In this document: one piece after another, positions 26,137 through 38,815 of the stretch
How the letters are laid out: every line of letters begins with the position of its first letter
Position numbering within the stretch: position 1 is the stretch's first letter
Assembly (NCBI GenBank): GCA_002179805.1
Contig: NAVB01000179.1
Coordinates: 1 to 64,000 of the forward strand
Origin: Acanthamoeba lenticulata
Taxonomy: Eukaryota > Discosea > Longamoebia > Acanthamoebidae
Reading direction: 5' to 3'
DNA: 64,000 bases
The notes under the pieces: model-generated
Databases searched by the model: none
The model's input: only the letters and a program-made list of their open reading frames with translations
Told to the model about the DNA's origin: nothing
Program-made: the position numbers and the translations under genes

Positions 26137-29100
26137 TCAAAGGTGAGCCAAATGCCGTGCGTGGTGGGTTGTTGTGACCTCGTCCTGGCTGGGGCCGAGG
26201 CCATCATGCAGAATGATGTCGCTGGCCTTCTCGCCGATCATGATGGCTGGCGCATTGGTGTTGCCCGAAATGATCTCTGGGCAGATGCTGAGGTCAGCCA
26301 CACGCAGACCCTTCAGGCCGTGCACCTGCACAAGCCCACACCACCACCAACCTCATGAGCAACACAACGAACAAACATCTACAACAATGAAACGAGAGGC
26401 GGACCCGGAGATGGGTATCGACGACGGTGGTGGGGTCTTGGACAGGGCCCATGCGCGTGGTGCCCGTCGGATGGTAGACCGTGAGGCAGGCCTTGATGAC
26501 ATAGGCGCGCACGTAGGCGTCGCTGTTGGGATCCGGGTACAGCTTGAGGAGCTCCTTGTCATACAGCTCCTTCCCCCTGGGTTTGACCGCGTTTGGGAAT
26601 GTGAAAAAACAGAATTTATTGTTTATTTTATGTATATTAGATAAAATATATTAATTAATTGTATTTTGGGCGTACCTGATGTCATCAAACACAGGCGAGG
26701 CGACGATCTGGCGCACCAGCTTGACGCCATCCATGAGCAACTGCGAGCGGGAGGAGGAACAAGATGACGGGAAAAGACGATCAGATAACGGAAAGGGGAC
26801 GAGGAGGGAGAGGTGGAAGAGGCCTACGCGAATGTCATCCTCCTCGCTGAGGTAGTTCGGGTGGATGGCGGGCGGGTCAAAGGGGTTGCTGGACCGCAGG
26901 CGCACGCTTCCGCGGCTCTTTGGGTGCAGCAGCGTCGGCAGCAGCGTGAACCTGGTTTCGATGTGTGCATTTTGGGGCAAAGTGAGCGCTCCACCAGAGG
27001 AACTGCCCCCCCCCCAAAGAGGAGAAAACGGGTCCGACGACGCACCCGTATTCGCTGGTCTCATAGCTATCGAGGGTGAGGCCGAACTGGGCCTTGATCT
27101 TTTCGGGCTCCATGCCGGTGAGGCCCGCGCACAGGCAGTGGATTTGGAGGTCGGGAATGGGCTGCTCCGGCCGACCGGCCACCCGATATCAGTTTGTGCG
27201 CACCGCGCGGGAGGGCGGGGGATCGGGCGACGTACGTCGGGCAGGTGGCAGTGCGGGGTGCGGACAAAGGCCATCGACTCGAGGGCCTGCGAGGTGTAGG
27301 GGCCCTTCTTGAACAGCACGTACCGCACCAGGTTCCCGATGTTCTGGACACGTCCTCGTGTTAATCGACCAAGATGATGACGATGGTGGTGGTGGTGGTG
27401 GTGGTGGGGACAGAGAGGAAGCGCACCTCGACCAGGGCCTTGTCCATGGTCACCGGCTTGGTCGAGGAAAAGGGAACCGGCACGAACATGTGGTCCTGCA
27501 TCTGCTCTCCCACGTAGGGCATGTCCCTGCACAGAGAAGAGGACCAATGAGCAACAACAAGATGGTGATGACGATGAGGAGGAAGATATGTACCGGATGA
27601 GGGGGATGTTGAACTGGCGGAGGTGGTTCTTGGGGCCCACGCCGCTGAGCATGAGAAGGTGGGGCGTGGACACGGTGCCGCACGCGAGCACGACGTCCTT
27701 GGACGCGTAGGCAGTGTGGCACCGCTTATTGCCTTCACTCTGGAGCTTGTACTCAACACCTGCCCATTAAAACCAATATTTTTAAAAATAAAATAAAATA
27801 AAATAAAATGCAAAACATCCAATCAGAAAAAGAAAATGGATTACCGACGGCGCGAGTGCGATCGATGTCGAACAGAACGCGCGTGGCGTGCGCGCCGACG
27901 AGCACGGTGAGGTTGGGCCGCTTCCGCACATCGGGCTTGAGGAAGGCAAAGACGGTCGTACACCGACGGCCGTTATCTTCATGCGGCAATGAATAGAGTC
28001 AGCCGGCTTCTGAAGCGCAGAGGAAGACAAGGGCGCTTGAGAGAAAGGGGGGGGGGCAAGATTTGGCCTACCGATGGTCATCTGCGCGTGGCCCACGCCC
28101 AGTTGGTCAGGGCCGTTGAGATCCGCGTTGAAGGGGATTCCGACACTCTGGGCCGCCGCGATAAAGGTCCTGCCGCGCGACCACAAAGTTATCAGAATTG
28201 GAGGACTTGACGAGCGCCCGCCCGAGTGGACGTCCACGTACGTGGTGATCGTGTTGGGCGCCAGCACGTCGCTCACCGCGAGGGGGCCGCCGCGGCCGTG
28301 GTAGCGCTCGTCAAAGGTAGCGGTCGTGTTCCACGGCTCGAGCACGCGTGTCTCTGACTTGCGGAAGTAGGGCAGCACCTCATCGTACGACCAGCCGCGG
28401 CAGCCAAAGGCCTTGGCCCACAGGTCGTAGTCTACGTGGTAATGACGATAGAGAGGTCATTCCTTCCACTTCGTCCTAGAGGGAGCGCAAGCCAAGGCGA
28501 CTTGGGGAAGAAGAAAGAGACGGTACCTGCAGGGTTGCCTCGCACGTAGAGCATCCAGTTCAAGGAGCTGCACCCGCCCATGCTGTGCGTGACAAATGTT
28601 AAGCATGACTGGTGCAATGAAATGGTGAAGAATGGAGCAAGTACGTACACTTTGCCTCGCGGCCACACGTGAACCCGCCCGTCGGTGGCGTGGTGGGCCT
28701 CAGTTTCAAAGCACCAGTCCACGGGCGTTTTCTGGAGCTGGATGGCCGCAATGGGCACGGCGATGTTGGTGTCAAACGTTTCCTCAGGACCGGCCTCGAG
28801 CAGGAGAACAGAGATGGAAGGATCTTCAGACAGACGGGCCGCAAGCACACAGCCGGCGCTACCGCCTCCAACCACAACGTAGTCGAACCTACGACGAGAG
28901 GGTGCCCCTGTCTCTACCCCCGCCTGGCCAAGGATTGAGCGGCGAGAGTACACAACTTGGAATAATCGCACAAGATTAACGTACAGTCATCAGATAGCGG
29001 CGCCGAAGGAAGGCGGCCAAGGCAGCAGCAACCACAGCTGATGAAAGAGCAAATACGAGACCTAGGCCCCGTCGAAAACGACGACCGCCACCCCCAGTAA

Positions 29101-29176
29101 GGGCAACAAGGGCAGCATCGCAGATGTCCACTAACTCCCTACCCATGGCCAACAGCCGCATCAGGTACACGCTCAT
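26137..29176 (-). CDS. GMC oxidoreductase with N-terminal membrane anchor
   Basis: FAD-dependent alcohol/polyol dehydrogenase of the glucose-methanol-choline family, close in type to choline dehydrogenases. The N-terminal exon has a hydrophobic span ([20 protein letters not shown]) ahead of FLRRRYLMT, so the enzyme is probably membrane-anchored. The FAD-binding region follows: [30 protein letters not shown] and [19 protein letters not shown]. Middle exons include [35 protein letters not shown] and [13 protein letters not shown]. The C-terminus carries the active-site His in [15 protein letters not shown] and the second motif [20 protein letters not shown]. Around twelve short introns interrupt it. 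The substrate cannot be told from sequence. The start chosen is MSVYLMRLL; a Met 20 codons upstream exists. Confidence 0.9.
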
Positions 29177-29381
29177 CCTTTCACAGGTCAAGCAGCAACC
29201 CTCTCTTGTCACAAGGTGGCGAAAGTTGTGGCGCAAGCAAGCAACAACTTCGCGATTGGCGCCGAGAAAACATCCGTTTTCCTTCCGGCTAAATTCACAA
29301 AGAAATCGCTTTTTCTAAACGCAGGCAAAACGTAGAGCAGCTAAAACGCGAAGCCAGCCGAGTGCAAGGCACACGTCGATC

Positions 29382-30697
29382 ATGGAGCCCCTTGGCGAAG
29401 GCACGCCAAAACCAGCTTCCAATGCTCCTGCGTCCGACGAGATGGCCAAAGTGCTTGCAGTCATGCAAGGTGCGCTCCTTCCTTGTGTTGTGGCGGCTCA
29501 GCTCACGCCAGGCTCGCAGTGGTACAGCAACAGAACGAAAAGTTAGCAAAGTACCAAGAGATAAGGTGCATGTCCTTCTCCCCTTCATGTGAACATAAGC
29601 TGACATAACCTCACACCATGCAGCTATCGCTGGCACCAGCAGGTCCGTTCCCCAAAAAGTTGTACGTTTTGGCTGCCGCTGACCTCTTGTGATCCATACA
29701 GCACCACCAAAACCTCAAGAAGATCATCGGTACGCCCTCCGCTTCGTTTGTAGGTGGTTATTAGCGAATAGCTCAGCAGACTACTCCAGCTGGAATCAAT
29801 CGACTGGGCGAGATGTTACGGGATACGTCTTCTCGAGGTGATTTCTTGCGCCTTGAGCCTGGTACCTTCCGACTGGCTTTGCTGGACGACCATATGTTAA
29901 TGACCTTGGGCCAGATGAAAGCTTAGTTCTAGTGAGTGACTTGGACCAGCTCGCGACTCGAGCCCTCGCCATGCAAGGTCTAATTTCCTCCTCTTCGTGG
30001 GCCACAGAGATTGCAATAACGCGTGCCCACAGGAAGCCCCAGCCCCAGATCGCTGCAGCCTCAACTACTTTCTCCTACCCAGCGTGGGCCTGGATTTAGC
30101 AGCCCTCCATTCTTGGCACCGCCTCAGACAACCTCGTGCATGTCTCCTCACTACGCTAGCTTTCCTGCAACCTTCCACGATCGCATCATGAGATTCAAGG
30201 ACGGCCTCAAATCGCCTGAGCTTCATCACTTGCTCGAGTCAATCACGATGGACGAATTCCAAGAGCTCAAGCAAACGTCAGTGGCACTCATTTTGCCTAT
30301 CATCGCCAACTGGCTTTACGGTACCATCACAATGATCTCTCTAGTCGCTTTCAGGTTTGATTGCAACTTTGTGGTGTTGCGCGCAGACGAGAGTACACGT
30401 AGCCTGGCGCTTGTTTATCTGTGGGAAGGTGCGAAGCTGTTTCCTGGCCTGTTCCACCGCCCCGAGAACGGTAAACTTGTCCTCAACTGCTGCGCCGGTA
30501 AGTTGTAGCTTCTCGTTTCTGTCGTCGTTCCTCCGCCTCTGGCTCGCTGATCCTGTCGTATCGCAGCGTTAGAGGGCATCGAGCAGAGCGACACGTTTTC
30601 TCGTGTGGAGATCGGGCAGCTGCGCGACTTCATGAAACGCGCGCAGGCAATGACCTCGCCGTCTCCTCCTTCGCTGCCCTCTCCGTGGCTCTTGTGA
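29382..30697 (+). CDS. Orphan protein, multi-exon, unknown function
   Basis: Assembled from many tiny exons: MEPLGEGTPKPASNAPASDE with MAKVLAVMQ, then VVQQQNEKLAKYQEI (coiled-coil-like), YRWHQQ, HHQNLKKII and QQTTPAGINRLGEMLRDTSS. After a gap come a Pro/Ser-rich exon and DGLKSPELHHLLESITMDEF with QELKQT, ADESTRSLALVYLWEGAKLF, PGLFHRPENGKLVLNCCA and LEGIEQSDTFSRVEIGQLRD with FMKRAQAM. The second half looks like a folded helical domain, the first half like a short coiled coil. Divergent from the GMC oxidoreductase across about 200 bp. No known family recognised. Exon order is reasonable but some joins are uncertain. Confidence 0.5.
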
Positions 30698-31021
30698 GCT
30701 GGACGGAGCTTCCTGTGGAGTAAAAAAGCCGGTGGTGGCGTCATGAGTTAGGGCGCTGCAAGGGCCGATGGCGCCTTGCAGCGAGGAGTACTCTCAACAC
30801 GGCTGTAACGAAGTAACCCAACGACTAGAGCACCGACCCACCCAAGGCTCTTTGCACAGCTCTCACAGAGAGTTCGTCCCCGTTTGCTTCCACCATTGTG
30901 GTTCGCTTGGGGAACATAGACACGCTTCAGCCACGGTTCCAGGAAGTCTTTCTTTACATAAGCAAGACAGAACAACACCAACAAGAATGGGAAATGAAGA
31001 GGTGCGTAAAACTGTCTTCTT
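30698..31021. other. Convergent 3' flanks, nothing else seen
   Basis: 324 bp between the orphan gene and the DDX41 stop codon. Both flanking genes end here. No RNA gene or repeat was recognised. Confidence 0.4.
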
Positions 31022-33152
<2,131 letters not shown>

Positions 33153-33164
33153 TCAGCAGCGCCT

Positions 33165-35382
33165 TTACACCCACTTGCCGTCCTTGCCCTTGGCCTTGTG
33201 ATTCTTGCCGCCGTCGTTGCCGATCGGCATGGCATCCTGCTGGTCGGTCGGTGGCATGCCCCCAAAGTGTTCGCCAAAGTCGTTGATCGTGGGCGCCGCT
33301 CGTCGAGCCACCCCAGCCTTCTTCGCGGCCTTCTGGTACAGCTGTTGTCGAGTACGCCATGGACGAACGGGTTAACATCATCATCATCATCATCCCCCTA
33401 CGTCGTTGGCATTGCCGACAAGGCGGTACCTCGCCCAGCTTGCGCAGACCATCCACGAGCCGCTTTCGGATCTTCTTGTCCTTGCAGTCCTTGAACATCT
33501 TCTCACAAACCTGGCGCAGCGTTTGCTCGATCTGTGTGTGTCCCCACCACGCACAAGTCAGCCGCTTGTGTTCCTTTCAATGAGCGCTGATGGGGGGGGA
33601 GGTCGTGCCTCCAGCTTGCCGAGCTTCCAGACGAGGTTGATTCCCTGGTTCAGGGCCTTGATCTGAACATCGGTGGCGTCCTGCGCGCCCTCCAGTTGTT
33701 GCTGCACCATCTGCAACTTGCGCGCCTCACTGTTCTTCCGCGGTGCGGCGTGAGTGACCAACAAGACAAAGAATAAATAAAAATTATTAAAAAAAATAAT
33801 TTAAAAAACCCACCTGACGAGAGAGATGGCCTCGGACACGAAGTGGCCTTTCTCCGTCAGCTCCGAGACGAAGCTCTCGAGACCGAACCAGCGGTTATCG
33901 TGCTGCTTGGCCTCCTGGATGTAGATGTAGCCGATGTGAAGCAGAAGCGACGCGCCGCCAGGCACCTCCATCTTTTCGGCGATGTCCTTCTCCATCATCT
34001 CCACCCACTCTGCCCGTCGTTGATAGGACGCCGTGAGCAAGACGAGAAGAAGGAAGAAGAGCGGTTTGATGTTTCAGGCACGGACCTTTCGTGCTGCCGT
34101 TGACGAAAGGCTCGAGTTTGATGAAGTGGAGTGTTGTGGCCAGCTTCTCGATCCTCTCCAGCTGAGCCTTTTCCTGCGCGAGCTTGGCTTGGTCCTCTGT
34201 CTGGTCTTCGTTCATCAGCTGCACACAAAACAAAAATAGTTCAGTTGAAGTTATTAAATAATTTGTGAGTCCAGCATAAGCTTCACGTACGTTGGAGAAG
34301 AGGTTCATCTCGCCGATGACGTCGTCGAACTTGCCTGCGCCGAACAGCATTCTGTTGTGTGCGATGGAGGAAGAAAAAGCAAGTAGATCAGAATGCTGAC
34401 ACGAGAGCAGGTGGTGAGGAATCAGGAAAAGCGTACTTGAACGCGAAGGAGAGGTCCACTTCACCAGCCTCGCCGGTCACCGAGTCCTAAATAATAATAA
34501 TAAACCAATCAATAAAAGCGATGGGTGGAGAACGAGACGCATCAGGAGAGCTGCTGATGAAGGGATCATGCATGGCTTTTGGGAAGGGGAATGCAAACGC
34601 ACCTTGCCGTACTTGTCGTAAAGGTCGCGCTTGCGCTCGTCAGACAGAATCTGGTAGGCCTCGTTCACCAGTTTGAACTGCGTGCGCGGAGCATAACAAA
34701 CGTGAGCTTATTGAGCGTTTCAATGCCGATGGCGACACTCCACAAGACAGAACGCAGTACCATTTCGTCGGCCTCGGGGTTGTCAGGGTTCTTGTCCGGA
34801 TGCCACTCCCTGGCTTTCTTGTAGTAGGCCTGTTGGCCGCGTGTATGATGGATGAGTTGTGCACTTCCTCGTTAGGATGGCAGACCACGGGGAAGGGGCA
34901 CCTTCTTGATTTCGCCCGGGTTGGCCGTCTTCTCGACGCCCAGTATCTCATAGTAGGTTCTTGTGTCCTGTGGCTTTGGAGGCGGCCGTGTGTAGCTTTG
35001 CTGCTTTTATATATTCATTTTTTTAAGGGTTTTAATTAAGATTCTTGATTTTTTAAGACAGTACTGTCTTAATTTACCAATCAAATCAAAACAATAAGGG
35101 CAGTACCTGCTGGTAGTACTGTTGCTGTTGATAAGATGATGATGATGAATATCCGTACGATTGTTGTGGCTGTGGTTGCGGCTGAGGCCTGGGAGGGGGC
35201 GGGTTGGACTGCCTCCTTTCCTCATACGCCGAGACAAGATTAATGAGGTCACTCTTTTCCACGCATCCTGCAGAGTTGACGTGGTAATCGCTCAAATACT
35301 TCTTTAGGTCCCGCACGCCCCAGCCCGCAATTTCCGCCTTGGTGTAGTTCACATCGGGTCCACGATAGCTCGGCCCCTCCAT
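33165..35382 (-). CDS. J-domain protein with DnaJ-X C-terminus and SAP-like N-terminus
   Basis: Hsp70 co-chaperone of the Caj1/DnaJ-X type. The N-terminus (MEGPSYRGPDVNYTKAEIAG) holds a SAP-like helical pair VRDLKKYLSDYHVNSAGCVE with KSDLINLVSAYEE, then a Gln/Pro/Tyr-rich linker. The J domain follows: YYEILGVEKTANPGEIKK, AYYKKAREWHPDKNPDNPEA (HPD motif intact) and FKLVNEAYQILSDERKRDLY. The DnaJ-X region reads GEVDLSFAFKMLFGAGKFDD, AEWVEMMEKDIAEKMEVPGG, FGLESFVSELTEKGHFVSEA and GINLVWKLGKLE. The tail ends MPIGNDGGKNHKAKGKDG. At least seven short introns separate these pieces. The combination of a SAP/ARMET-like domain with J and DnaJ-X is uncommon. Confidence 0.85.
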
Positions 35383-35594
35383 CTCTGTGCTACGCGCACC
35401 CAAGATCCCACTTCTCACGGCACTCGATCGAGAGTTGCTCGCTTGGCTGCTCCGCCTCTGGTCTCGCTTGCGGAAAATTCGAGGCAGCGCCGATCTGATT
35501 TCTGCAGAAGGCAAGCCAGATGGAAGAAACACCATTTCTTATCCGTTTTCTTGTTGGTTTGCATCTGATCAATCCACGCGTTCTTAGACAAGCA

Positions 35595-36469
35595 ATGTCC
35601 AGCACGGCCTACAAGCGATTGATGCTCGAATACAAAGGTTTTATTCCTGTTCTTCTTTTATGCTTCGCCCTTTCTATGCCCATCATTCGATTTCTACCTT
35701 CGCTGAACCTGTCTGCTCACCAACTTAAACCAACCAGAGCTGACCGTGAACCCTCCTGAGGGCATCACGGTCGGCCCTCTCGACGAGGACAATTTCTTTG
35801 AGTGGGAGGCTCTTGTCATGTACGCTACCCAGTGCTCCGGCTGTGTTATAGCGGCGCTCAAGCTGTCGTTGTGTGTATCTACAGGGGCCCTCCGGGCACC
35901 GAATACGAGGGCGGAGTGTTCACAGCACGCCTCAAGTTCCCGCCTGACTACCCGCTCAACCCGCCCAAGATGCGGTTCCTCTCGGAAATGTGGCACCCTA
36001 ACAGTTTCGTCGTTCCCCGCTCCCACTTCCCCTTCTTCTTGCTGACACTTGCACGTACATCTGGATCATTGCAGTCTACAAGAACGGCGAGGTTTGCATC
36101 TCCATCCTCCACGCAGGTGACGATCCTACACACTATGAAAAGGTGCCGTTTTCTTTCTCCGTTTGTGATTTACTTGTGCGATTGTTCACACGCGGGAGGG
36201 GCAACTTGAACAGGCCGAGGAGCGATGGTCACCCGTGCAATCAGTGGAAAAGATTCTCATCTCGGTCATGTCCATGCTCGCTGAGCCCAACGATGAGAGC
36301 CCCGCCAACCTCGATGCTGCTGTACGATTGCCCCTCGTGCGTGTGGTGCATGTAGGCGAGGACTCTAGCGTAGGGCTGACTTGGCGGTTTACAGCAAATG
36401 TGGCGCCATAGCCGAGAGGCCTTCAAGGAGCGCGTGGCCGAGACCGTCCGCAAGTCGCTCGGCCTGTAA
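35595..36469 (+). CDS. UBE2G2: Ubiquitin-conjugating enzyme E2 G2
   Basis: E2 enzyme of the Ubc7/UBE2G2 type, which works with ER-associated degradation ligases. Exons read [34 protein letters not shown] with [28 protein letters not shown] with [37 protein letters not shown] (catalytic Cys in VCIS, followed by the acidic loop typical of this subclass), [20 protein letters not shown] with [14 protein letters not shown], and [20 protein letters not shown] with LGL. Five or six short introns. Faces the J-domain gene start across about 210 bp. The order MLAEPNDES then MWR is the G2 pattern. Confidence 0.95.
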
Positions 36470-36571
36470 AGGCCTCATGATGATGATCTACCCAAGAGTC
36501 GCTCTGGAAGCTGAATTTTTGCATAAAGTATTTCCTTTTGTTTTTTCCCAAGTGAAGCCAACTGAGAGTAG

Positions 36572-37343
36572 ATGTTGGGCCGAGGCAGAACTGACGTGCG
36601 CGAGGCGACCGAGCCGCAGTTCATTCACTCGATCTACATTCTCAGCAAGTCAGGTGGCTTGATTTATCAAAAGGTGCCGCCCCTTCCGCATCTCGCACTC
36701 CTTTAATCGTCTTCTAAGGACACAGCAACCAGGACTTCACAAAAGCTGCGTCTAAACTCAACACAAATGACCATTTGCGCTTGGGGGGTCTCTTCTACAG
36801 GTGCTGCACCCAACTTCATCTATTTTATTTTTATTGTATGAAATTTTATTTTTTATTTGTCCTGGTGCTGCTTGGCCCACGCTGCTCTCACTCTGCACGG
36901 TTGGACTGGCAGTTTCAACTCGATAGCAAAGGATCTCTCTCCTGTGCCTGATTGCCATGGCATCGAGGTGCTGGAGACAGAGACGTTCAAGCTACACTGC
37001 TTCCAAACGCTCACAGGTATGTGCCATGTGGCTGCCAAAACTGGTGCAAGAGGATGACTGAGCCACATGGACGTGCACGTGAACAGGGACAAAGTTCTTG
37101 ATGGTGGCCGACCCGAAGCACACGCAAATGGCCAAGGTGCTGGAGCAGGTGCGTCCTTCTCTTTCTCGTCCTCGGCATGCGTCCGCGGCAGCTCAGACGC
37201 GACGTGAGCAGGTTTATGAACTGTACGCCGACTACGTGCTCAAGAATCCCTTCTACGAGTTCGAGCAGCCCATCCGCTGCGAGAAGTTTGATCTTTTCAT
37301 GAACGACCTCATGCGAGCAAAGAACACCCCCGAGAAGAAGTAA
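36572..37343 (+). CDS. TRAPPC4: TRAPP complex subunit 4 (Trs23/sybindin), short form
   Basis: Longin-fold core subunit of the TRAPP vesicle-tethering and Rab-GEF complex at the Golgi. Exons read [20 protein letters not shown] with [34 protein letters not shown] with [63 protein letters not shown], and [20 protein letters not shown] with [12 protein letters not shown], ending NTPEKK. The [13 protein letters not shown] and [13 protein letters not shown] segments are family hallmarks. Animal TRAPPC4 has a PDZ-like insertion between the first strands; none is seen here. Starts about 100 bp after the E2 gene on the same strand. Confidence 0.9.
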
Positions 37344-37401
37344 CAACGTCCCTGAAATCTAATATAAATACTTGTGGTCAAATGGCGGTTACGTGTGAGG
37401 T

Positions 37402-38595
37402 TCAGGAGGGTTCCAGCTGCTGCAGCAACAGCATGACCTCCGGTTCCTTGGTGAGGGCCAGCGGTGTCTCTCCTCGCGTTGTCTGCGCACAGAGAGCGAG
37501 AGGCCAGAGCGTAAGCCTAAGCGGCAGGATGGGGCAAAGGACCATGATGGTACGCACAAGAAGGAGCGGGTTGGCGCCTCGGGCGAGGAGAAGGCGAACG
37601 ATAGCGGGCTGCTTGGCCCACGCGGCCCAGTGGAGGGCCGACATGCCATCGAGGTCCACCGCGTTCACATCAACGTCGGGCTGCTCCAGCAACAACTCGA
37701 CGACACGTGTGAGGGCCATGCATGAAGCGGCCATCAGAGGCGTCGCACCGCCCGAGTCGGTGCCGTTGACAGAGGCGCCGCTCTTAAGCAGCGATTCGAT
37801 CACGTCGAGCTTTCCGCCTGCGGACTCGCGAGTGAGTTTCATGATGAAGCCGCTGTTTCACAAGAGGAGGAAGTACTGGGGATGGCCTTCAACAGCGGGG
37901 TGATGCCGCGGGTGTATCGCCGGTGGACGAAGCTGGGCTGATCTGCCACGAGGCCGGCCACCAGCACGTCGTGACCTTCGCTTAGGGCCCACTCGAACAG
38001 GCCGTAGTTGTGGTCGTTGGTCAAGTCTTCCAGGTTCTCTTGATGGTGGGGGAGAAAAGTGTAAGCAGATGAAAAAAGCGCTTGCGGCCTCTCGAGCAAG
38101 TGGGTACTGCGGTAGACGGCGCGCCGCCGAGCGAGCTCGCGTAGGGCCTTTGTAGTCAGCGCCTGCCACGGTCCTTGCTCACTTGAGGCATGGACGCTTG
38201 ACGGCTGGCGCCATACCAGGGACGGTGATTGTGGCGGAGAGCCCGAGCCCAGGTACTGCGCATAGAAGTTGCGCCACAACAATTCGTCTTGCGAAAGTGC
38301 CAGCCAGTCCTTGTCCACAAGTCGGCACGCGCGAAGCACCTGCAGCGCGAGGAGCGTCGAGGGTTCTTAATGAGTTTGCGTCATAAACAACAAAGGCAAG
38401 CATGCACAACGAAGAGCAAACCTCCTTGTAGCCCAGGGAAAGGAAGATGCGGAGGTGCAGTTCGGGTGGAAGCGTGGACCACGGGCAAGGCCACACCTCA
38501 CGGTTGCTATCCTCTTCCGCCTTCAAAGGTCGAGCTCGCTTGCGTTCTGGCAGGGGCTGGCCCTGCCTTGATCTTTTGGTACCGTCGGTGTCCAT
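37402..38595 (-). CDS. F-box/ankyrin-repeat protein
   Basis: Likely SCF ubiquitin-ligase adaptor. The basic N-terminus (RSRQGQPLPERKRARPLKAE) leads to an F-box split by an intron: WSTLPPELHLRIFLSLGYKE then LRACRLVDKDWLALSQDELL with WRNFYAQYLG. A middle helical part (LTTKALRELARRRAVYRSTH) precedes at least four ankyrin repeats: NYGLFEWALSEGHDVLVAGL, GGKLDVIESLLKSGASVNGT with DSGGATPLMAAS, VVELLLEQPDVDVNAVDLDG with MSALHWAAW, and PAIVRLLLARGANPLL. After another intron the end reads TTRGETPLALTKEPEVMLLL. Ankyrin repeats probably bind the substrate. Starts 220 bp from the divergent amine oxidase gene. Confidence 0.85.
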
Positions 38596-38815
38596 CTCAA
38601 TTATGTTGATGTGCAGTTGGCCAGAGCAGCAGGAAAAAAGGCGGACCAAACAATTCGAGGAAATAATTGTCCACCGAGAAAGTTCTTTCCAGTGTTGCGG
38701 GACCACATAGCGTCGGCCAGAGAGACTTTTGCGTCGACATCATCCAAAAAACGAGGGCTGGTGACTTGCAACCGCGCACTGTGCACCGCGCCTTCTCTTT
38801 GAGTCTGTGCTAGCC

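Noticed and set aside
27785..27809. AT-rich AAAAT repeat
   Set aside because: Lies within an intron of the GMC oxidoreductase; ordinary low-complexity intron sequence.
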